Part shown: positions 59,621 through 64,000 of the stretch, in pieces
Position numbering within the stretch: the first letter of the stretch is position 1
Layout of the letters: every line of letters starts with the position of its first letter
Assembly (NCBI GenBank): GCA_023055505.1
Contig: JALIRH010000014.1
Location: 12,393,501 to 12,457,500, forward strand
DNA: 64,000 bases
Reading direction: 5' to 3'
Source of the DNA: Callipepla californica brunnescens
Taxonomy: Eukaryota; Chordata; Aves; Galliformes; Odontophoridae
The notes under the pieces: generated by a model
Databases searched by the model: none
What the model was told of the DNA's origin: nothing
The model's input: only the letters and a program-made list of their open reading frames with translations
Program-made: the position numbers and the translations under genes

Positions 59621-62600
59621 TATTTGAGGAAAAAAGAGATCCGCTCCTGGTGAGGGTTGAGAAGGCCAGAACTGATGCAGCACTTCAAAAAGCAGCAGCA
59701 CAACACAGTACTGCACCCACAACTCCCAGGCAGAGGAATGGATTCTTTGTTAAAACTGAGCTGTAAATTTAGCACAAGTCTGAATTTGCATTAAATAATA
59801 AATAGTGCAAAAAGAGCTAGCCCACATCTAAACCCAGAGGTTTAAGTTATTTGATGATGCCCCTCAACTACAAAATCTCAGTTTGCTTCTAAAGGTAAAA
59901 CCATAGCTCTAAGCTCACCAGGAAATGTCACAGCTTCATAAAGTCTATGAACAAACCTTCTGTTCTTGCCATTCCAGCAGAATTATTAAATCTATCAGCC
60001 ACAGATGAATGTATCAATTTATCTTAATTTCTGAAAATATACTGAGCCTCTTTCAGCTAAAACTTCATTTTTCTGTTGCACAATGAAAGAAAAAAAAAAA
60101 AAAGAGGGTCTTTGCAGAGATTAATTAAAGCAAATTTATCCCTCCATAAATTACCATCTCGGGACTGAAATAAAACACAGCGTGTTTCAGAGAGGATAAG
60201 CAAACAGATGAATGAAGCAGCCTTATTTCCTGCAGATCAAGCAGTGCGACTGTCTGCTGTGGCACCAGAGACAAAGGGCTTGCCCTGCTGCTGCCATCGC
60301 TCTTGGAAACCAGCATTTCAGAAAGGGCCAAGGAAAAGAGGCCGAATACTGTCACTACCCCTCCTGCAGAGAATGACATCTTTACACTATTTCATGACAT
60401 GCAACACAAAGAATAAGTAGCTCCAACTGTAATGACATCCCCAAAGAGGGAACCCCTCCTCCCTCTCTGCTGCTGTTACTTAGGACAATGGACCTCCACC
60501 GTGGCTTTCGTACTGAATGTTGTGAGCAAACAATGGAAGATAAAGCTCTGCTGTGTAGTAATACATGGTACATACGCACAGTAATATGGTTTGCTGAATA
60601 TAATTTAATACGCCTTTGATTTGCACAGAGTCACTGCGATCTAAGAATCTCATTTTGTTAGAGATCACCCATGCCTGTTTGTCAGGGGAGACAGATGAGG
60701 AATTCCAGCTGCTGAAGCTCAACTGCACATTGTGCTACCACTGCTCCTGCCTTCCGGCCCCACACCAAGGCCAACTACCTTAGTGCAGTGGCATTCACAC
60801 ACTTAAAAGTTGATATATTCAATCTCTGAAAGAGAAACCACACAGTGGCCCAACAGAGTTGAATGCAGAGATCTTTACTGAATCCTCTACAGGCTATGGG
60901 AAGGATTCCCACCGCTGAAAAAAAGAACAGCCACCTGCCTTTGGTGCTCTGGGGCATTCCAGTGGGCTCAGAGTGCCATACTCCAAGATACGGAGTAGAT
61001 AGCAATGGTCTTTATGGGTCACGGTGGCTCACTGCCATTAGTGTGCACTTTTGGTCAGCTGGCCAACTTATTTCAAACCAAACAGTCTGGACAATCAGTA
61101 ATACAACCGTCAGTAAGGCAGACAGATAATGACACAAAGTTGCTGCCAGCAGCAGTGTTTTTATTGCAATTGCTGAGGTTTTCTCCCAGGGTAATTAATA
61201 GGCTCGGCTCCTTGCAGCCAGGAGTTGGATGGATTGACTACAGACAGTAAGTTGCTCTCAGCTCTGGGAACTCAACTTCAGGATGGAGGCACTCAACCAG
61301 GCAGATGATGAGATGCTTGCATCTCTTTCATTCAAGGAGAGTATTTCATCTTCTTGCTAGGGTGAGTGCAAAAAGCCTACTGGTAACAGATAGCTCCATG
61401 CAAGCTGACTTACCCTTGCTGGGAAGAGTATATCCACCCAAAGCTGTGACCACAGAGCAGGGGCACCCCAGCTAACACTCCAAAACTGACGCTCACAAAT
61501 AACTGGTGACATCATTGCTGTTTCTTTTGCACACTACCTTACTTACTCCCAGCTCTTTCACCTTTAGTTGCACGCAAAAGCAAGGACAAGACAGATCATT
61601 CACATTCTGAGCCTCAGAACAGTTCTTAGTTTTCAAAACAAAAGGAATTTCCAGAGAACATAGCTCACCTTAAAGGATATTTCATACTGCTCTCCTCCCC
61701 ATATCTCCAGACCTGCATCATACCCTCCCAGCTCCCAGAACCACTTTCTATCGACTGCAAACAGTCCTCCAGCCATTACAGGAGACCTTAAGGAAAAACC
61801 AGACTCCATATTACAAACACATTCAAAGACACAGATCTCTAGCTAAACATTTAAAAAACAAAGCAAGATTTCATAAATATTCTTTCCATCTCCCAGTGCT
61901 CACGGAGCATTTGGCAGTCCTTTAGGAACGAGCAATTGTTTTTGCATTAGCTATTAATTTCCCAGTTGCAAGTGGAGGACTAGACCAGGCTCCTTTCAGA
62001 ACCAATAAATGCCTCTCCTCCAAACAGAAAGAGTTCACCATTAAGTGACAGGAGAGAACCTCTCCCAGAGGGACCCACATGCTGCACTTGTGGTGCTCAG
62101 TAATACGATCAAGTGATTGAGCTTGACCTCCAAAGGTGTTTGTTTTTTGTTTTTTGGCGTTTTTTTTTTCTGCAGAAGTAAAAAGGACAGCAGAACTGTC
62201 TCAGTGTTGGCAAGCACAGCAACAGCAGAGCATAACTTGATCACAGATTTACTTCTGCAATGCACTGCAATCATCAAAATTGCTGTAATTATTCTGCTAG
62301 GTTTTCTTCTTCCCCCACCTGGGAATGACATATAAGCTGCCACCGGTTTGTTGTTTCTGGCACAGCACTAGGGATACTAAGTTATGTTTGAAAGATCTCA
62401 GTAATAAATGACCGCATTAAATGTTATACATTACAGTTTCAAATGAAATGTTAACTTCTGCTGGAATTAAGGTGGCAAAAAATAGCAATGAAAAGGAGAG
62501 TGTTCACAGCTACCACACAATGCATTTCTTTTAAATCAGCAAAGCAAACAGCTGCCAAAAAGCAAGCAGCTCACAACCAGCTTCTGGCTTCTAGTACACC

Positions 62601-62859
62601 GAGGTGTAAACCAACCCCTCGCAGGACGTTGTGCTGCTCAGCCAGCTCTTAGCACGCTGCATTTCAGTCACTTACTCAAAGGGATCACTGGGATCGAGTT
62701 TCTGCAACTCAGGAGGAATAGGGATCCTCTTGTAATACATCTCCCAGTCAAATGCACCTCGCATTGCATCTCCAGCCTGAGTCTCATATCCAAAGTGGTC
62801 ATGATCAATAACATCAATCATGGGACAAACGATAGTCTTGCGGTTTCGGGCAATACGAT
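48476..62859 (-). CDS. GALNT10: GALNT10, polypeptide N-acetylgalactosaminyltransferase 10 (3' seven coding exons; 5' part outside window)
   Basis: Seven exons join in frame to about 355 codons, the C-terminal part of a roughly 600-residue Golgi type II glycosyltransferase. The family transfers GalNAc from UDP-GalNAc to Ser/Thr in mucin-type O-glycosylation; GALNT10 prefers already glycosylated peptides. Visible here are the second half of the GT-A catalytic domain ([37 protein letters not shown]), the Gal/GalNAc-T motif [15 protein letters not shown] across two exons, and the metal-ligand His in RVGHIYR. The C-terminal ricin-type lectin domain has alpha ([11 protein letters not shown]), beta (CFDAISH..NQLW) and gamma (CMDCSES..TQQW) repeats. 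The DxH exon is not in the window. Sequence such as CKSFKWFM and [12 protein letters not shown] fits GALNT10 rather than GALNT7. Confidence 0.95.
49332..49481 (-). CDS. GALNT10: GALNT10 coding exon (lectin beta repeat)
   Basis: 50 codons between acceptor CCTAGCAG and donor AAA|GTGAGT, encoding [40 protein letters not shown] and [14 protein letters not shown] and NQLW mark the second trefoil repeat. Confidence 0.95.
51294..51410 (-). CDS. GALNT10: GALNT10 coding exon (lectin alpha repeat)
   Basis: 39 codons between acceptor ATATTTCAG and donor CAG|GTAACA, encoding [39 protein letters not shown]. This is the first ricin-type trefoil repeat; EAAW stands where the classical QxW motif would be. 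Confidence 0.95.
52068..52289 (-). CDS. GALNT10: GALNT10 coding exon (end of catalytic domain and linker), GC splice donor
   Basis: 74 codons from acceptor TACCCACGCAG, encoding [60 protein letters not shown] and [14 protein letters not shown]. The exon ends GGAGAG and the intron begins GCAAGT, a GC donor in otherwise perfect consensus. The nearest GT, four bases on, would shift the frame. Confidence 0.94.
54338..54445 (-). CDS. GALNT10: GALNT10 coding exon (HIYR segment)
   Basis: 36 codons between acceptor TTCCACAG and donor AGA|GTAAGT, encoding [20 protein letters not shown] and [16 protein letters not shown]. It contains the conserved His expected to coordinate Mn2+ together with the DxH motif encoded outside the window. 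Confidence 0.95.
55540..55860. promoter_or_regulatory. Candidate homeodomain-rich element in a GALNT10 intron
   Basis: About 300 bases with many TAAT/ATTA cores (near 55583, 55651, 55708, 55742, 55810, 55824), no repeat signature and no coding frame. It could be a distal enhancer for HAND1, SAP30L or GALNT10. Inference from composition. Confidence 0.3.
59586..59624. repeat. A13 followed by (TA)13 microsatellite in a GALNT10 intron
   Basis: Homopolymer A directly joined to about thirteen TA units. Confidence 0.9.
61669..61786 (-). CDS. GALNT10: GALNT10 coding exon (Gal/GalNAc-T motif)
   Basis: 118 bases after acceptor CCTTAAG. The first G completes the Glu codon from the preceding exon, then [39 protein letters not shown], and donor AAG|GTGAGC. 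It contains the WGGE motif of the UDP-GalNAc-binding catalytic region. No Met opens it, so it is not evident as a Met-started open frame. Confidence 0.95.
62676..62859 (-). CDS. GALNT10: GALNT10 coding exon (catalytic domain, RIARN segment)
   Basis: 184 bases after acceptor ATCTTCAG. It begins with two bases completing a split Asp codon, encodes [40 protein letters not shown] and [20 protein letters not shown], and ends GA|GTAAGT in a split Glu codon. It is the first GALNT10 exon inside the window; 62860-64000 is intron. Confidence 0.95.
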
Positions 62860-64000
62860 CTGAAGATTGGAGAAACATGTTAGAAAACCCACACCGGTCG
62901 CTTCTCTGACCATGGAAGTACAGAAGAGAGCATCAAAATAAGCAGTTGTCCAGGAGTGATGCAGCTTTCCTCCCTTTCATTCTCTTTTGAGCAGGTATTT
63001 CAATTTATATCGGTTTGTCTGGTGTTTCTGAGATAACTGAGATGTCCAAGCTAAATCTATTCAGACAAATACACCAGGCACTCATCCTATGGTGACCATC
63101 AGTCTGAGGCACAATGGAAAGACACAGCTGCACCACCACAGACACTTCAAGCACCAGGTTAAAAAAACAACAATCCTGTAATTACTCAGTTAGCAGCGCT
63201 CATTTTAACGAGCGACCGCAACGTGAACCCTTTCTGCACTGATTCCAACGGAGGGCAATAACCCATTGTACCACCTCGCTTTAACTGCTGTGCCAGAATC
63301 TGGCAGGAAGTGATCCAGACTAATGGCATAAGTGCTCTCAGCAGGCTCCAGAAACGCAACGCACCTCCTCCCCTCCGCCTTTTCTTCCAATCAAATCATA
63401 GACGACAGCATTAATTTCTGCATAAACATCTGGAACTTCTTAAATACTTTATTACCAAGCAGGTCTCCTGTTGGAAGTTAACTTTCAGAGCAGAGGCGAC
63501 AAACGGTGTTTGGGCTTCCAATGCACGTCGAACAGGAATCCTTAGCATGCTTTAAAACGAGAGCACACCACACGTGTTCTCATTTAAACGGCATTTGAAC
63601 TAATTCTGTCCTCCCTCCCTAGGGCTCAAAAACCTGCAAATGTTTTACGCTATTCCAAAAGCAATATTGTTATCATTCAACAATCCTGCTGACAAGCCTG
63701 ACTTCTTTGTTAAATCTCAGAGAGAGCTTTGACAGGTCGCTTGCTATAAGGTTGTAAAGAGTTCAGTACTCCGTAGGGCAAAGTTTCTTCTTTCATACAA
63801 CATCTTATCTAACAGCTAAAGTGAACTGGATACGGCAAGACACCCACTCTAAACAATGTGGGTAGAGCAGAAGGTACAACTGGGAAACCTACTCAACGTA
63901 TAGGAGGGCACACCCCTCCAAACAAGCAGAAAATCCAGGCAGCATCATCACATCCAGCTCAGTGCTGCAAAAACAAACAAAAAAGGGAGCTTGCTTCTTA
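62860..64000 (-). other. GALNT10 intron continuing off the right edge
   Basis: The exon that should precede the one ending at 62859, carrying the DxH motif, is not found in these 1.1 kb, so this is intron. No repeat or RNA gene was recognised. Confidence 0.8.

Larger units (their letters stand above)
54446..61668 (-). other. Large GALNT10 intron (7.2 kb)
   Basis: No exon-like open frame with splice sites was recognised. The intron holds an (AT)n microsatellite at 59599 and a TAAT-rich block at 55540-55860 that may be regulatory. No CR1 copy was seen. Confidence 0.7.

Noticed and set aside
48476..62859. Assignment of the transferase as GALNT7 or GALNTL6, the HAND2-side neighbours
   Set aside because: The catalytic segment ([20 protein letters not shown]), the linker [12 protein letters not shown] and the lectin repeats match GALNT10 as I know it. 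GALNT7 has a quite different segment here.
1..64000. CRISPR arrays, tRNA or rRNA genes, endogenous retroviral genes or a novel gene cluster
   Set aside because: None was recognised on either strand. The repeats are CR1 fragments and simple sequence, and all supported coding exons belong to HAND1, SAP30L or GALNT10.

Overview
The window is vertebrate genomic DNA, most likely from a bird and probably a galliform. Genes are split by GT-AG introns, CpG islands mark promoters, and the interspersed repeats are CR1-type LINE 3' ends with the typical ATTCTRTG-like termini. Three protein genes can be assembled exon by exon: HAND1 (+ strand, complete, 200 aa), SAP30L (- strand, complete CDS, 178 aa) and the 3' seven coding exons of GALNT10 (- strand, about 355 codons; the 5' part lies beyond the right edge). 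HAND1-SAP30L-GALNT10 is the order I know from human 5q33, so this is its avian counterpart. It is the paralogous copy of the HAND2-SAP30-GALNT7 neighbourhood, and the three proteins match the 5q set, not the 4q set.

Layout. 1-21 kb: non-coding DNA upstream of HAND1, with about ten short CR1 fragments in the first 18 kb and several AT-rich, non-repetitive blocks that could be cis-regulatory elements. 21.4-24.2 kb: HAND1 CpG island with CCAAT and TATA boxes, an A-rich 5' UTR, a four-codon upstream ORF, two coding exons and a poly(A) signal at 23516. 23.6-29.2 kb: convergent intergenic DNA. 29.3-39.9 kb: SAP30L, with a probable 4.8-kb 3' UTR and four coding exons; its CpG-island promoter extends to about 40.6 kb. 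41-42.8 kb: intergenic. 42.8-64 kb: GALNT10 3' UTR (extent uncertain) and coding exons, separated by introns of 0.7-7.2 kb.

The genes have no shared pathway. HAND1 is a tissue-restricted bHLH developmental regulator, SAP30L a Sin3/HDAC corepressor subunit, and GALNT10 a Golgi O-glycosylation enzyme. Their linkage is an ancient syntenic block, possibly kept together because HAND1 enhancers lie in or near its neighbours (inference). I found no mobile genetic system, CRISPR array or other novel multi-gene system. The more notable points are a GC-AG intron in GALNT10, a strong-context minimal uORF in HAND1, a NAGNAG acceptor in HAND1, G-quadruplex-type tracts on both sides of HAND1, and an approximately 21-kb CR1-free interval around HAND1.
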